Below, piece after piece: positions 48,121 to 57,004 of a DNA stretch of 64,000 nucleotides. The DNA comes from Candidatus Nanopelagicales bacterium. GTDB lineage: Bacteria > Actinomycetota > Actinomycetes > S36-B12 > CAIYMF01. The notes below the pieces were generated by a model. That model searched no databases, had not been told where the DNA came from, and saw only the letters and a program-made list of their open reading frames with translations. The position numbers were made by a program, and so were the translations under genes. Positions within the stretch are counted from its first letter, which is position 1. Each line of letters begins with the position of its first letter. Location of the stretch: contig JAFIHG010000042.1 of NCBI GenBank assembly GCA_017848795.1, forward strand, positions 62,001 to 126,000, in the 5' to 3' direction.

Positions 48121-48377
48121 GGTCGAGCGTAGTCGAGACCATGATCACCGACGCAACTGCTCCGAAAGAGCGGACGCAACCAGCCGTCGGTCGAGCGTAG
48201 TCGAGACCATGATCACCGAAGTGGTCTCGACTACGCTCGACCACCGAGTACTCGCCCGGTCTTTCATGCGCCGACGGGCGCGCCGGCCAGGCCCAAAGTG
48301 ACTCGACTACGCTCGACCAGCGAGTGCTCGCCCGGTCTTTCGCGCACCGGCGGACGCGCCACCAGGCTCAAGGTGAC
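48121..48377. repeat. Family C repeat cluster between Uma2 and proS genes
   Basis: Two direct copies of a 31-nt unit start GGTCGAGCGTAGTCGAGACC (48121-48151 and 48189-48219). The second copy pairs with an inverted copy at 48223-48242 to form a perfect 20-bp stem with a 14-nt loop. The inverted copy begins a 76-nt tandem duplication (48226-48301 and 48302-48377) that shares CTCGCCCGGTCTTTC and a third partial start. It fills the convergent spacer of 345 nt; no gene is visible. It probably serves as terminator and looks like a dispersed extragenic repeat. Confidence 0.85.
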
Positions 48378-48402
48378 TCGTCTCGCTGTTGCCAGCCGGC
48401 GA

Positions 48403-50163
48403 TCATTCCCCGGCGGCGACGAGGTCGGTCAGGTGCTGCGCCGCGATCGCGACGGGGAGGTCCTGGCGCTCCCCCGTACGGCGGTCCTTCACCTCCACCA
48501 CACCATCGGCGAGGCGCTTGCCCACCACGACGATCGTCGGGACGCCGATGAGCTCGGAGTCCTTGAACTTCACGCCGGGAGACACCGCGCGGCGGTCGTC
48601 GTAGAGCACCCGTACCCCAGCCGCGTCCAGGTCGGCGGCCAGTTTCTCGGCGGCCGCGAACACGGCGTCGTCCTTGCCGGTCGCGACGAGATGCACGTCC
48701 GCCGGCGCGACCTCCCGCGGCCAGCACAGTCCCAGCTCGTCGTGGGTCGTCTCGGCGATCGCGGCGACGGCCCGGGTGACCCCGAGGCCGTACGAGCCCA
48801 TGGTGACGACGACCTGTTTGCCGTTCTCGTCCAACACCTTCAGCTCTAGTGCGTCGGCGTACTTGCGGCCGAGCTGGAAGATGTGTCCGATCTCGATGCC
48901 GCGGGCCAGCTCGAGCGGTCCCGATCCGTCCGGCGCCTCGTCCCCGGGGCGCACCTCGGCCGCCTCGATCGTCCCGTCGGGTACGAAGTCGCGGCCCACC
49001 ACCAGGTCGAAGACGTGCTTGCCCGCGAGGTCGGCACCGGTGACCCAGCGGGTGCCCGCCACGACGCGCGGGTCCACCAGGTAGCGGATGCCGCTGGCGT
49101 TCCGCTCGCCGAGCACACCGGGCCCGATGTACCCCTTGACCAGGGCGGGGTACGCGGCGAAGTCCGCGTCGCCGAACGGGGTCACCTCGGCCGGACTCAG
49201 CACCGCCTCAAGCCGCTTGAGGTCGACCTCGCGGTCGCCCGGCAGCCCGACGGCGAGCGGCTCACGTGAACCGTCCGGATGGTGCAGCATCACCAGGACG
49301 TTCTTGAGCGTGTCGGCCGCCGACCAGTCCCGTCTGGGGAACCGTTGCGCGGCCACGGCGACGAGCGTCTCGATGGTCGCGCTGTCCGGGGTGTCCTCGA
49401 CGTGCGCGGCGGGCACGTCGTCGTACGGCAACGCGGGCGGCGCCACCGTCGTGACCGCCTCGACGTTGGCCGCGTACCCGCCGGGTGAGCGCACGTAGGT
49501 GTCCTCCCCCGACTCGCACGGGGCGAGGAACTCCTCGGACTTGCTGCCGCCCATCGCACCGGACATCGCCGAGACGATGACGTACGGCAGACCGAGCCGG
49601 TCGAAGGTACGGACGTATGCGTCCCGGTGCCTCTGGTACGAGCGCTCGAGCCCGGCGTCGTCGACATCGAAGGAGTACGAGTCCTTCATCACGAACTCGC
49701 GACCGCGCAGGATCCCCGCGCGCGGCCGCGCCTCGTCGCGGTACTTGGTCTGGATCTGGTACAGCGACACCGGCAGGTCCTTGTACGAGGAGTACAGGTC
49801 CTTGACCAGTAGCGTGAACATCTCCTCGTGCGTCGGTCCGAGCAGCATGTCGTTGCCGCGCCGGTCCTTGAGACGGAAGAGGTTCTCGCCGTACTCGGTC
49901 CAGCGGTTCGACGCCTCGTACGGCTCACGCGGCAGCAGCGCCGGGAAGTGCACCTCCTGGAACCCCGCAGCGTCCATCTCCTCGCGGACCACCCGCTCGA
50001 CGGCGCGCAGCACGAGCATGCCGAGCGGCAACCACGTATAGATGCCGGGCGCGGTGCGGCGGACGTAACCGGCGCGGACCAGCAGCTTGTGGCTCGGGAC
50101 CTCGGCGTCGGCGGGGTCGTCCCGCAGGGTGCGCAGGAACAGGGTCGACATGCGCAGCAGCAC
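48403..50163 (-). CDS. proS: Prolyl-tRNA synthetase (bacterial type with editing domain)
   Basis: A 586-residue class II synthetase. Motif 1 region [20 protein letters not shown], motif 2 [20 protein letters not shown] and motif 3 [13 protein letters not shown] are seen. Between motifs 2 and 3 an insertion of about 170 residues is the Ala-tRNA-Pro editing domain typical of bacterial ProRS. The anticodon-binding domain ends the protein. The GTG at 50161-50163 is supported by a GAGGAG site; an ATG four codons downstream is possible. It lies in the same neighbourhood as ispG-rip1-dxr, as in other actinobacteria. Confidence 0.96.
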   Translation of the reverse strand: MLLRMSTLFLRTLRDDPADAEVPSHKLLVRAGYVRRTAPGIYTWLPLGMLVLRAVERVVREEMDAAGFQEVHFPALLPREPYEASNRWTEYGENLFRLKDRRGNDMLLGPTHEEMFTLLVKDLYSSYKDLPVSLYQIQTKYRDEARPRAGILRGREFVMKDSYSFDVDDAGLERSYQRHRDAYVRTFDRLGLPYVIVSAMSGAMGGSKSEEFLAPCESGEDTYVRSPGGYAANVEAVTTVAPPALPYDDVPAAHVEDTPDSATIETLVAVAAQRFPRRDWSAADTLKNVLVMLHHPDGSREPLAVGLPGDREVDLKRLEAVLSPAEVTPFGDADFAAYPALVKGYIGPGVLGERNASGIRYLVDPRVVAGTRWVTGADLAGKHVFDLVVGRDFVPDGTIEAAEVRPGDEAPDGSGPLELARGIEIGHIFQLGRKYADALELKVLDENGKQVVVTMGSYGLGVTRAVAAIAETTHDELGLCWPREVAPADVHLVATGKDDAVFAAAEKLAADLDAAGVRVLYDDRRAVSPGVKFKDSELIGVPTIVVVGKRLADGVVEVKDRRTGERQDLPVAIAAQHLTDLVAAGE

Positions 50164-50346
50164 GAGGTCTCCTCATCGGTACGGGACCCGCCGAGGATAG
50201 CGGCGCTCGCGTCACCAAGAACCGGCTGACCGGTGGCCGGGTGCTCATCCTCCGAACGGCCAGAGTTGGCCCGGTGCCCTGGGCACAAGGCCCGTGCGCG
50301 GTCTAGCGTCCGCCTACCACGCCCGTCGCCGACTCGGGGGATCCTC

Positions 50347-51540
50347 GTGACACCGCTGCCCAACACCGCTGCCCTGCTGGCCACCCGCAGCCGCGCCGTA
50401 ACGGGCGTGGCAGCGGTGGCGCTGGTCGCCGGCCTCGCCGTCGCCGTGCCCGCCGGACCGGCCGCCGCCGCCGGCGAGGGCCGGATCACGACGACGGTGG
50501 CGTACAACTGCGCCACCGACGTGTACCGGCTCACCTTCCAAGACCTCACTGCCACCGGCGACGGCAACGCCGTGGGATTCGGGGTCGGGTTCGTCGTCAA
50601 GGGCGCGACGGAGATCATCGGCACGAGCGCCCTCGGCAGCCCCAACGTCGCGGTGTGGGAGGAGAACACCGACGCGGTCGGCGCGTACGGCGTCAACTTC
50701 ACCCGCGGCGACAACGTCGACGTCTGGCTCGAGGAGAACCCGAACGGTGAGCCGACCGCGGCGAGCATGAAGACCCGCGGTCGCAAGATCGGGAGCTTCA
50801 CCTACTGCGGCATCGACTCGGCCGCCAAGAAGTCGCTCCCGAGCAACTCTGCCGCGCGTACCTTCACGTACGCCGGGTGGACCGGCAAGGTCAGCTACGA
50901 CTGCAAGGTCCCGTGGGGGAAGACAACCGTCGGCGCGCTGTCGAGCCAGATCACCTCCGGCAAGGGTCCTTACATCCAGACGGTGTTCGTGCACAAGGGC
51001 GGCGCCGGGGTGCTGGGCGGCGGATTCTCGAGTTTCCGCGCCAGCACGTACACCTTCAAGACCCTCATGCCACGCCTGGCCGCCGGTGACCGCATCGACG
51101 TGTACGCGATCCCGTACGACTGGACGATCCCCGTACCGATCTACCCGGACACCGCGCTGGCCAAGAAGATCGCAGCGAGCAAGGACGCGGAGCTGGTGTA
51201 CGCGTTCAAGTACGGCACCTGCGGCACCATCCGGCTCCCGGGCGAAGGCCCCACGCTGTACCAATACAAGGTCACCTGGCCCAAGGCGAAGACCTGGCCG
51301 AAGTCCAGGTTCCCCAAGGGCGTCAAGCCCGGCAATCGCTACACGGTGCAGACCTGCTCGACGGGCGCGGGCAAGACCTGCACGAAGGTGCGTTCGACCG
51401 GCAAGAAGCGCAAGGCGACGGTCAAGGGGCTCGAGGTCGGCAAGTACGTCGCGAAGGTCCGCTCGCTGAGTCCCAGCGGGAAGAGCAAGCCGTACAAGGT
51501 GAAGTTCGCCGTGACCAGCAAGTCACGGCCGTCGACGTGA
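50347..51540 (+). CDS. Secreted protein with C-terminal fibronectin III-like domain
   Basis: A 397-residue exported protein of unknown function. The N-terminus is a signal peptide (RAVTGVAAVALVAGLAVAVP, cleavage near AAAAG). Two similar beta modules follow, each starting with a Cys-containing strand (TTTVAYNCATDVYRLTFQDL and TGKVSYDCKVPWGKTTVGAL). The C-terminal 85 residues are Lys-rich and FN3-like (VKPGNRYTVQTCSTGAGKTC, VGKYVAKVRSLSPSGKSKPY). A GTG start follows GGGGG; TAGCGT near 50305 is a possible -10. It is probably extracellular, like the protein at 22180. Confidence 0.7.
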   Translation: MTPLPNTAALLATRSRAVTGVAAVALVAGLAVAVPAGPAAAAGEGRITTTVAYNCATDVYRLTFQDLTATGDGNAVGFGVGFVVKGATEIIGTSALGSPNVAVWEENTDAVGAYGVNFTRGDNVDVWLEENPNGEPTAASMKTRGRKIGSFTYCGIDSAAKKSLPSNSAARTFTYAGWTGKVSYDCKVPWGKTTVGALSSQITSGKGPYIQTVFVHKGGAGVLGGGFSSFRASTYTFKTLMPRLAAGDRIDVYAIPYDWTIPVPIYPDTALAKKIAASKDAELVYAFKYGTCGTIRLPGEGPTLYQYKVTWPKAKTWPKSRFPKGVKPGNRYTVQTCSTGAGKTCTKVRSTGKKRKATVKGLEVGKYVAKVRSLSPSGKSKPYKVKFAVTSKSRPST

Positions 51541-51549
51541 GGTTGTCTT

Positions 51550-52395
51550 CTAGAAGAGCACGGTGCTGAAGGTGCCCGCCTGCCGGAAGCCGACCCGGGC
51601 GTACGCCGCGCGCGCTGGAGCGTTGAAGTCGTTCACGTAGAGGGTCACGACGGGCGCCAGGTCGTACGCGAGCGACACGACGGCCGCCATCGCGGAGGCG
51701 GCCAGTCCTTCGCCTCGGCGTTCCGGGGTGACCCACACCCCCTGCACCTGGCAGGCGCCGTCGGCCACCGCGCCGACCTCCGCCTTGAACACCACCTTGC
51801 CGTCCTCGACCCACCCGAAGGCGCGGCCTGCCGCGAGCAGCTCGGCGACCCGTGCGCGGTACGCGTCCCCGGCACCCCCGGCCATGGGCGATACGCCGAC
51901 CTCCTCGGTGAACATCGCGATGCTCGCCGGCAGCAGCACATCGAGCTCGTCGCTCGCCAGCCGGCGTACCCGCGGGTCGGCCGGGACGCGGGGCGGTCCC
52001 TCGATGGCGAGCAGCGGCTGGCAGGCGCGTACCTCGCGCGCCGGGCCCCACGCCGGTGCCAGCAGGTTCCACAACGGGCCGACGTCGAGCGCCGGGCCCA
52101 CGATCGACGAGCAGCGACGGCCGGTCCGCCGGGCCCGTTCGGCGAACGCGTCGCGTGCCGTCGGGGTCGTCTCGATCGGGACGAGGTTGGCGCCGAGGTA
52201 GACCGCCGAGACCAGCCGGCCGTGCTCCTCCCAGCCCCACAGCTCTCCCCCCGTACGCCAGCCGTCGAGGCCGCCGAGCTGGACCCGTGACGCGACGAAG
52301 CAGTGCGCGAGCGGGTCCTTGGCCAGCAACGCCTGCAGCGCCGGCCGGTCCCGTGGTCCCAGGACCCGCAGCGATCCGGTGGTGGTCGCCGTCAC
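51550..52395 (-). CDS. DUF4081/GNAT-domain acetyltransferase
   Basis: A 281-residue protein. The N-terminal part (about 1-130) matches DUF4081 (PALQALLAKDPLAHCFVASR, VYLGANLVPIET); the C-terminal GNAT domain has GVWVTPERRGEGLAASAMAA with the acetyl-CoA loop and VNDFNAPARAAYARVGFRQ. Homologues lie directly downstream of ispG in mycobacteria (Rv2867c), as here. The substrate is not known. The GTG start is six nucleotides after CAGGAT. Confidence 0.88.
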   Translation of the reverse strand: MTATTTGSLRVLGPRDRPALQALLAKDPLAHCFVASRVQLGGLDGWRTGGELWGWEEHGRLVSAVYLGANLVPIETTPTARDAFAERARRTGRRCSSIVGPALDVGPLWNLLAPAWGPAREVRACQPLLAIEGPPRVPADPRVRRLASDELDVLLPASIAMFTEEVGVSPMAGGAGDAYRARVAELLAAGRAFGWVEDGKVVFKAEVGAVADGACQVQGVWVTPERRGEGLAASAMAAVVSLAYDLAPVVTLYVNDFNAPARAAYARVGFRQAGTFSTVLF

Positions 52396-52401
52396 GGTCC
52401 C

Positions 52402-52407
52402 ATCCTG
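52402..52407 (-). promoter_or_regulatory. Leaderless-type -10 element of the DUF4081 GNAT gene
   Basis: CAGGAT on the minus strand, six nucleotides (GGGACC) before the GTG at 52395. Confidence 0.5.
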
Positions 52408-52473
52408 CCTGACTCCGTGCGACCGGGCCGAGCATGAGCGCGATGTCGCCGACGCTCGACCCCCGCCGGGTGG

Positions 52474-53646
52474 TCAGCCCACGGAGACGGTCGGGGACAG
52501 GTCGGCCTCCGGGTCGATGCCCATCTGCTCGGCGAGCTCGAGGGCGTACTCGATGAGGGTCTCGACGATCTGCGACTCGGGCACCGTCTTGACGACCTTG
52601 CCCTTGACGAAGATCTGCCCCTTGCCGTTGCCGGATGCGACGCCGAGGTCAGCCTCCCGCGCCTCGCCCGGGCCGTTCACGACGCATCCCATGACGGCGA
52701 CCCGCAGCGGCACCGCCAGCCCTTGCAGTCCGGCGGTCACCTGCTCGGCGAGCGTGTAGACGTCGACCTGCGCGCGCCCGCAGGAGGGGCAGGACACGAT
52801 CTCCAGCCCTCGCTTGCGCAGGTTCAGCGACTCGAGGATCTGCAGGCCGACCTTGACCTCCTCCACCGGCGGGGCGGAGAGCGACACCCGGATGGTGTCG
52901 CCGATCCCCTCGGCCAGCAGCGCGCCGAACGCGACGGCCGACTTGATGGTGCCCTGGAACGGCGGGCCCGCCTCCGTCACCCCGAGGTGCAGCGGGTAGT
53001 CGCACTGCTGCGCCAGCAACCGGTACGCCGTCACCATCACGACCGGGTCGTGGTGCTTGACGGAGATCTTGATGTCGCGGAACCCGTGCTCCTCGAACAG
53101 CGAGCACTCCCAGAGGGCCGACTCGACGAGGGCCTCCGGGGTCGCCTTGCCGTACTTCGCGAGCAGCCGGCGGTCCAGCGACCCGGCGTTGACCCCGATG
53201 CGGATCGGCGTACCCGCGTCGCCCGCCGCCTTGGCGATCTCCTTGACCCGGTCGTCGAACGTCTTGATGTTGCCCGGGTTCACCCGGACCCCGGCGCATC
53301 CGGCGTCGATGGCGGCGAACACGTACCGCGGCTGGAAGTGGATGTCGGCGATGACCGGGATGCCCGACTTCTTGGCGATGGCGGGCAGCGCGTCGGCGTC
53401 GTCCTGGCTGGGCACGGCCACCCGTACGACCTGGCAGCCCGCCGCGGTCAGCTCCGCGATCTGCTGCAGCGTCGCGTTCACGTCACTGGTCAGCGTCGTG
53501 GTCATCGACTGCACGCTGATCGGCGCGCCGCCGCCGACCTCGACCGGGTGGGTCGGGTGCTTCAGCACGATCTTGCGGCTGGGCCGGCGCGGCGCCAGGA
53601 CCGGCGCGGGCAGGGTGGGCATACCGAGGGCGACGTCCGTACTCAC
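52474..53646 (-). CDS. ispG: 4-hydroxy-3-methylbut-2-en-1-yl diphosphate synthase (GcpE)
   Basis: A 390-residue iron-sulfur enzyme of the MEP isoprenoid pathway that forms HMBPP. The TIM-barrel start is [20 protein letters not shown]; the [4Fe-4S] cysteines are in [13 protein letters not shown] and [34 protein letters not shown] and [13 protein letters not shown] are family blocks. The GTG start sits six nucleotides after GATGAT. dxr of the same pathway lies nearby with rip1 between. Confidence 0.96.
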   Translation of the reverse strand: MSTDVALGMPTLPAPVLAPRRPSRKIVLKHPTHPVEVGGGAPISVQSMTTTLTSDVNATLQQIAELTAAGCQVVRVAVPSQDDADALPAIAKKSGIPVIADIHFQPRYVFAAIDAGCAGVRVNPGNIKTFDDRVKEIAKAAGDAGTPIRIGVNAGSLDRRLLAKYGKATPEALVESALWECSLFEEHGFRDIKISVKHHDPVVMVTAYRLLAQQCDYPLHLGVTEAGPPFQGTIKSAVAFGALLAEGIGDTIRVSLSAPPVEEVKVGLQILESLNLRKRGLEIVSCPSCGRAQVDVYTLAEQVTAGLQGLAVPLRVAVMGCVVNGPGEAREADLGVASGNGKGQIFVKGKVVKTVPESQIVETLIEYALELAEQMGIDPEADLSPTVSVG

Positions 53647-53652
53647 CCGCTC

Positions 53653-53658
53653 ATCATC
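53653..53658 (-). promoter_or_regulatory. Leaderless-type -10 element of ispG
   Basis: GATGAT on the minus strand, six nucleotides (GAGCGG) before the ispG GTG. Confidence 0.45.
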
Positions 53659-53704
53659 CCTCGCGCCGCGACCCTCCACGACCGCAGCACCCCACACCTT
53701 CCTG

Positions 53705-53850
53705 CCCAAAGGGGCGATCAGCGCGGTTCAACTACGCGATCCCGACCCGAACGAGCGATCTTGGCTGGCCGGGCGCAGCGCGCGTACGACACGAAGATCA
53801 CGCCTTCGGGTCAGAATGCGCAGTTGAACTGCCGTGATCGCCCCTTTGGG
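53705..53850. repeat. Family D: 146-nt imperfect inverted repeat
   Basis: The outer 16 nt pair perfectly (CCCAAAGGGGCGATCA at 53705-53720 with 53835-53850). Inside, pairing continues with interruptions: GTTCAACT, CGC, GACCCGAA and GATCTT recur in the opposite arm, so about 55 nt on each side face each other around a GC-rich centre. It occupies most of the 217-nt spacer between rip1 and ispG, both on the minus strand. It could be a MITE-like remnant, a terminator or a structured RNA. No coding sequence is visible in it. Confidence 0.8.
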
Positions 53851-53863
53851 GGAACAGGTGCCG

Positions 53864-55180
53864 CTACTGGAGCGTGATGGGTTTCACGATGTCGGCGTAG
53901 AGGATGACCACGCTCATCACGATGAGCAGGCCGGAGACGGCGTACGCGATCGGGAGCGCCTTGGCGACGTCGACCGGGCCGGGGTCCGGACGCGAGCGCA
54001 GCCGGGCGTACGAACGCTTCGTCCCCTCCCACAGCGCACCGGCGACGTGACCGCCGTCCAGCGGCAGCAGCGGGATCAGGTTGAACAAGAAGAGGAACAG
54101 GTTCAGCCCGCCGAGGATGCCCACGACGGTCGCTGCCTTGTCCGCGACGGGTGTGTCGTCGAGGGCGATCACGTCACCGGTGAGCCGCCCGACGCCGACG
54201 ACCCCGACGATGCCGTTCGGGTCGCGCGGTTGGGTGCTGGTCACGGTCTGCACCAGGTCCCACACCCGCGCCGGCAGCGTCACGATCGTGCCGATCGCGC
54301 GCACGCTGGTGTCCCACACGAAGCCCGGTACGGCCGTCAGTGGCTGGCGTTCGCGGGTCACGGTCGGTGCCATGCCGAAGAACGGCTTGACCTCGGTCCC
54401 GACCTGCTCGCCGGCGTCGTTCAGGACCGGCCGAGGAACCGCGACGAGGTCGGCGTGCAGCACGACGGGCGTTCCGTCGCGGTCCACGGTGACCGACAGC
54501 GGCCCGGGTCCGGCGTCGACGATGGCGTGCTGCACCTGCGGCCAGGCCGTGACCGGTCGACCGTCGACCGCGACGACCACATCGCCGGGTCGCAGGCCGG
54601 CCGCGGCCGCGGGCGAGGGCGGGCAGTCACCGCTCGCCACACCGCCGAGGTTGTCCTTGGTGGGCACGCAGGAGGTGACCGCCGACACGGTGGTGGTCGG
54701 GTTGTCGTAGTTGGGTACGCCGATCAGGCTCAGCGCGATCGCGAAGAACACGAAGGCCAGTACGAGGTTCATCAGCGGCCCGCCGAGCATGATCACGATC
54801 CGCTTGCGCACCGGCAGCTTGTAGAACACCCGGTCGGCGTCCTCGGGCCGTACCTCCTCGAGCGATTGCGCCCGGGCGTCGGAGACGAGCGTGCTGAACC
54901 GCCCGGTCGACGAGGCGCGCAGCGCGGTGCCGTCCGAGTCCTTCGCGGGCGGGAACATCCCGATCATGCGGATGTAGCCCCCGAGCGGGATCCACTTGAT
55001 GCCGTACTCGGTCTCGGCGGTCTTGCGCGACCAGACGGTGTTGCCGAACCCGACCATGTACTGGGTGACCCGTACGCCGAACGCCTTCGCGGGGATCAGG
55101 TGGCCGAGCTCGTGCAGACCGATCGAGATCCCGATGCCGACGAGCACGACCAGCCAGCCCAGCACCTCCAGACCGATCAC
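53864..55180 (-). CDS. rip1: Site-2 intramembrane metalloprotease Rip1/RseP
   Basis: A 438-residue M50 protease that cuts anti-sigma factors or other membrane proteins within the bilayer. The zinc site HELGH (H23, E24, H27) lies in the first membrane helix; the third ligand is in [19 protein letters not shown] domain is seen in the middle ([20 protein letters not shown]). About four membrane segments are present. A Cys pair at [11 protein letters not shown] and SGDCPPS is on the outer loop and may form a disulfide. The GTG start overlaps the dxr stop (GTGA). Confidence 0.94.
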   Translation of the reverse strand: MIGLEVLGWLVVLVGIGISIGLHELGHLIPAKAFGVRVTQYMVGFGNTVWSRKTAETEYGIKWIPLGGYIRMIGMFPPAKDSDGTALRASSTGRFSTLVSDARAQSLEEVRPEDADRVFYKLPVRKRIVIMLGGPLMNLVLAFVFFAIALSLIGVPNYDNPTTTVSAVTSCVPTKDNLGGVASGDCPPSPAAAAGLRPGDVVVAVDGRPVTAWPQVQHAIVDAGPGPLSVTVDRDGTPVVLHADLVAVPRPVLNDAGEQVGTEVKPFFGMAPTVTRERQPLTAVPGFVWDTSVRAIGTIVTLPARVWDLVQTVTSTQPRDPNGIVGVVGVGRLTGDVIALDDTPVADKAATVVGILGGLNLFLFLFNLIPLLPLDGGHVAGALWEGTKRSYARLRSRPDPGPVDVAKALPIAYAVSGLLIVMSVVILYADIVKPITLQ

Positions 55181-56358
55181 GCCGCGACCCCGATCCGCTC
55201 CCGGGCGTGGGCCCGCGCCCATGCCTCCGCTTCGTGGACGTCGGCAACATCACGCGGGTTCCTTACCCCCTGTGCCAGATAGGTCGCCAGCACCCGCTCG
55301 AGCGTGTCGACGATGCCGAGGAAGGTGAGCGCGCCGGCGTGGAAGGCTTCCACGCACTCCTCGTTCGCCGCGTTGAACACCGCGGGAGCGCATCCGCCGG
55401 CTTCCCCGGCCCGGCGGGCCAGCCCCACCGCGGGGAACGCCTCCGTGTCCAGCGGCTCGAAGCTCCAGCTCGTCGCGGCGGACCAGTCGCAGCCGGCCGC
55501 GGCGTACGGGACCCGGTCCGGCCAGGCCAGGCCGAGCGCGATCGGCAGGCGCATGTCCGGTGGGCTGGCCTGCGCGAGCGTGGACCCGTCGACGAACTCG
55601 ACCATCGAGTGGACGTGCGACTGCGGGTGGACCACGACGTCGATGCACGCGTACGGGACGTCGAACAGCAGGTGCGCCTCGATCACCTCGAGGCCCTTGT
55701 TGACCAGGGTGGCCGAGTTGGTCGTGACGACCTTGCCCATGTCCCAGGTGGGGTGGGCGAGCGCCTGCGCGGGGCTCACGTCGGTGAGCTGGTCGCGCCG
55801 ACGCCCGCGGAACGGCCCGCCGCTGGCGGTCAGCACCAGCCGGCGCACCTCCGCGGCGCGTCCCCCGCGCAGGCACTGGGCGAGCGCGGAGTGCTCGGAG
55901 TCGACCGGTACGAGCTGCCCGGGCGCGGCCGCCGCCTTCACCAGCGGGCCCCCCGCGACGAGGGACTCCTTGTTGGCGAGCGCCAGCGTGCTTCCGGTCG
56001 CGAGCGCGGCGAGCGTCGGAGCCAGCCCGATCGAGCCGGTGATGCCGTTGAGGACGACGTCGGCCGGCACGGCCGCCAGCTCGCTCGCCGCGTCGGGCCC
56101 GGCGAGCACCGTCGCCCGGCTGCCCGCCGCGCGCAGCCGCTCGGTGAGCCGGTCGCGGGCCGCAGCGTCGGCGACCGCGACGGTCGGTACGCCGAACTCG
56201 ACGGTCTGGGCGGTCAGCAGTGCGAGGTCGTGCCCACCGGCCGCCAGCCCGACGACGCGGAAGCGCTCGGGGTTCGCGCGAACGACATCGAGCGCCTGGG
56301 TGCCGATCGAGCCGGTGCTGCCGAGCAGGACGACGTCCCGTACCTCGGCGCTGCTCAC
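55177..56358 (-). CDS. dxr: 1-deoxy-D-xylulose 5-phosphate reductoisomerase
   Basis: A 393-residue enzyme for the second step of the MEP pathway. NADPH motif GSTGSIGTQ (13-21), ALANKES (126-132), the metal-binding D153 and E155 in [10 protein letters not shown], and SGGPFRGR are present. The GTG start (56356-56358) is six nucleotides after GACAAT. In-frame sequence upstream belongs to the divergent GNAT region. rip1 follows with a 4-nt overlap. Confidence 0.96.
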   Translation of the reverse strand: MSSAEVRDVVLLGSTGSIGTQALDVVRANPERFRVVGLAAGGHDLALLTAQTVEFGVPTVAVADAAARDRLTERLRAAGSRATVLAGPDAASELAAVPADVVLNGITGSIGLAPTLAALATGSTLALANKESLVAGGPLVKAAAAPGQLVPVDSEHSALAQCLRGGRAAEVRRLVLTASGGPFRGRRRDQLTDVSPAQALAHPTWDMGKVVTTNSATLVNKGLEVIEAHLLFDVPYACIDVVVHPQSHVHSMVEFVDGSTLAQASPPDMRLPIALGLAWPDRVPYAAAGCDWSAATSWSFEPLDTEAFPAVGLARRAGEAGGCAPAVFNAANEECVEAFHAGALTFLGIVDTLERVLATYLAQGVRNPRDVADVHEAEAWARAHARERIGVAA

Positions 56359-56364
56359 CGGACC

Positions 56365-56370
56365 ATTGTC
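56365..56370 (-). promoter_or_regulatory. Leaderless-type -10 element of dxr
   Basis: GACAAT on the minus strand, six nucleotides (GGTCCG) before the dxr GTG. Confidence 0.45.
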
Positions 56371-56413
56371 GCCGATCGCGGGGGCCGCGGCGCCGGGTGA
56401 CGGGAGCGGATGG

Positions 56414-56419
56414 CACGAT
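56414..56419 (+). promoter_or_regulatory. Leaderless-type -10 element of the GNAT gene at 56426
   Basis: CACGAT followed after six nucleotides (CCGCCC) by the GTG start. Confidence 0.4.
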
Positions 56420-56425
56420 CCGCCC

Positions 56426-56968
56426 GTGGCGAGCTCCGAGGCGACCGTGGTGGAGGTGCCCGCGGACGATCCGGACCTCCGGCGGCTGGTGGCCGACCAG
56501 TTCGCCGAGGTCGAGGCGCGGTACGGCGACATCGACACCCACGGCTTCGTCCAGCCCCCGCTGCACCCGGCGACCCGCTGGCTGCTGCTGCGCCTCCCGG
56601 ACGGCACCGCTGCCGGCTGCGTCGGGGTGCAGCCGCTGGCGCACACCCGGCCCGGGTCACCGTCCGAGGTCGGCGAGATCAAGCGGCTCTACGTCGTACC
56701 GGCACTTCGCGGACACGGTCTGGCGCAGCTGCTCATGACGCGCGCGGAGGCGGTCGCTGCGGCGGTCGGGTACACCTCGCTCGTGCTGGAGACCGGGACG
56801 CGCCAGCCCGAGGCGATCGCGTTGTACGAGCGCACGGGGTGGGAGCCGGCGCCGCCGTACGGGCACTACAAGGACAGCCCGCTGACCCGCTGCTTCCGCA
56901 AACTGCTCCCGACGTCCTCCGACGTCACTGTCCTGATGGTCGAGAATCGGGCCCCAGAGGCGCGATAA
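56426..56968 (+). CDS. GNAT-family N-acetyltransferase
   Basis: A 180-residue single-domain acetyltransferase. [20 protein letters not shown] carries the acetyl-CoA-binding R-G-x-G loop, and [20 protein letters not shown] then [14 protein letters not shown] form the C-terminal half. The substrate is unknown. The last 20 or so codons (from about 56908) lie inside palindrome E and do not look like GNAT sequence, so the original gene probably ended earlier, and the present stop was created by the element. It is divergent from dxr with a GTG start and CACGAT -10. Confidence 0.82.
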   Translation: MASSEATVVEVPADDPDLRRLVADQFAEVEARYGDIDTHGFVQPPLHPATRWLLLRLPDGTAAGCVGVQPLAHTRPGSPSEVGEIKRLYVVPALRGHGLAQLLMTRAEAVAAAVGYTSLVLETGTRQPEAIALYERTGWEPAPPYGHYKDSPLTRCFRKLLPTSSDVTVLMVENRAPEAR

Positions 56969-57004
56969 CTCGCCACCAGAACAGTGACGTCAGAGGACGT
57001 CGGG
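56908..57004. repeat. Family E: 97-nt palindrome covering two convergent gene ends
   Basis: Arms 56908-56940 and 56972-57004 pair with only three mismatches and one G-T pair; core CCCGACGTCCTC faces GAGGACGTCGGG, then GACGTCACTGT faces ACAGTGACGTC. Pairing continues less perfectly toward the middle. The element contains the last codons and stop of the plus-strand GNAT gene (56968) and the last codons and stop of the minus-strand aldehyde dehydrogenase (56990). Likely a bidirectional terminator or an inserted extragenic repeat. Confidence 0.88.

Noticed and set aside
48226-48377. Possible CRISPR array
   Set aside because: Only two 76-nt units directly abutting each other, no regular spacers and no cas genes.
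50164-50346. T-box leader upstream of proS
   Set aside because: The proS start is preceded by only a short leader with a ribosome site; no T-box consensus or terminator is present.
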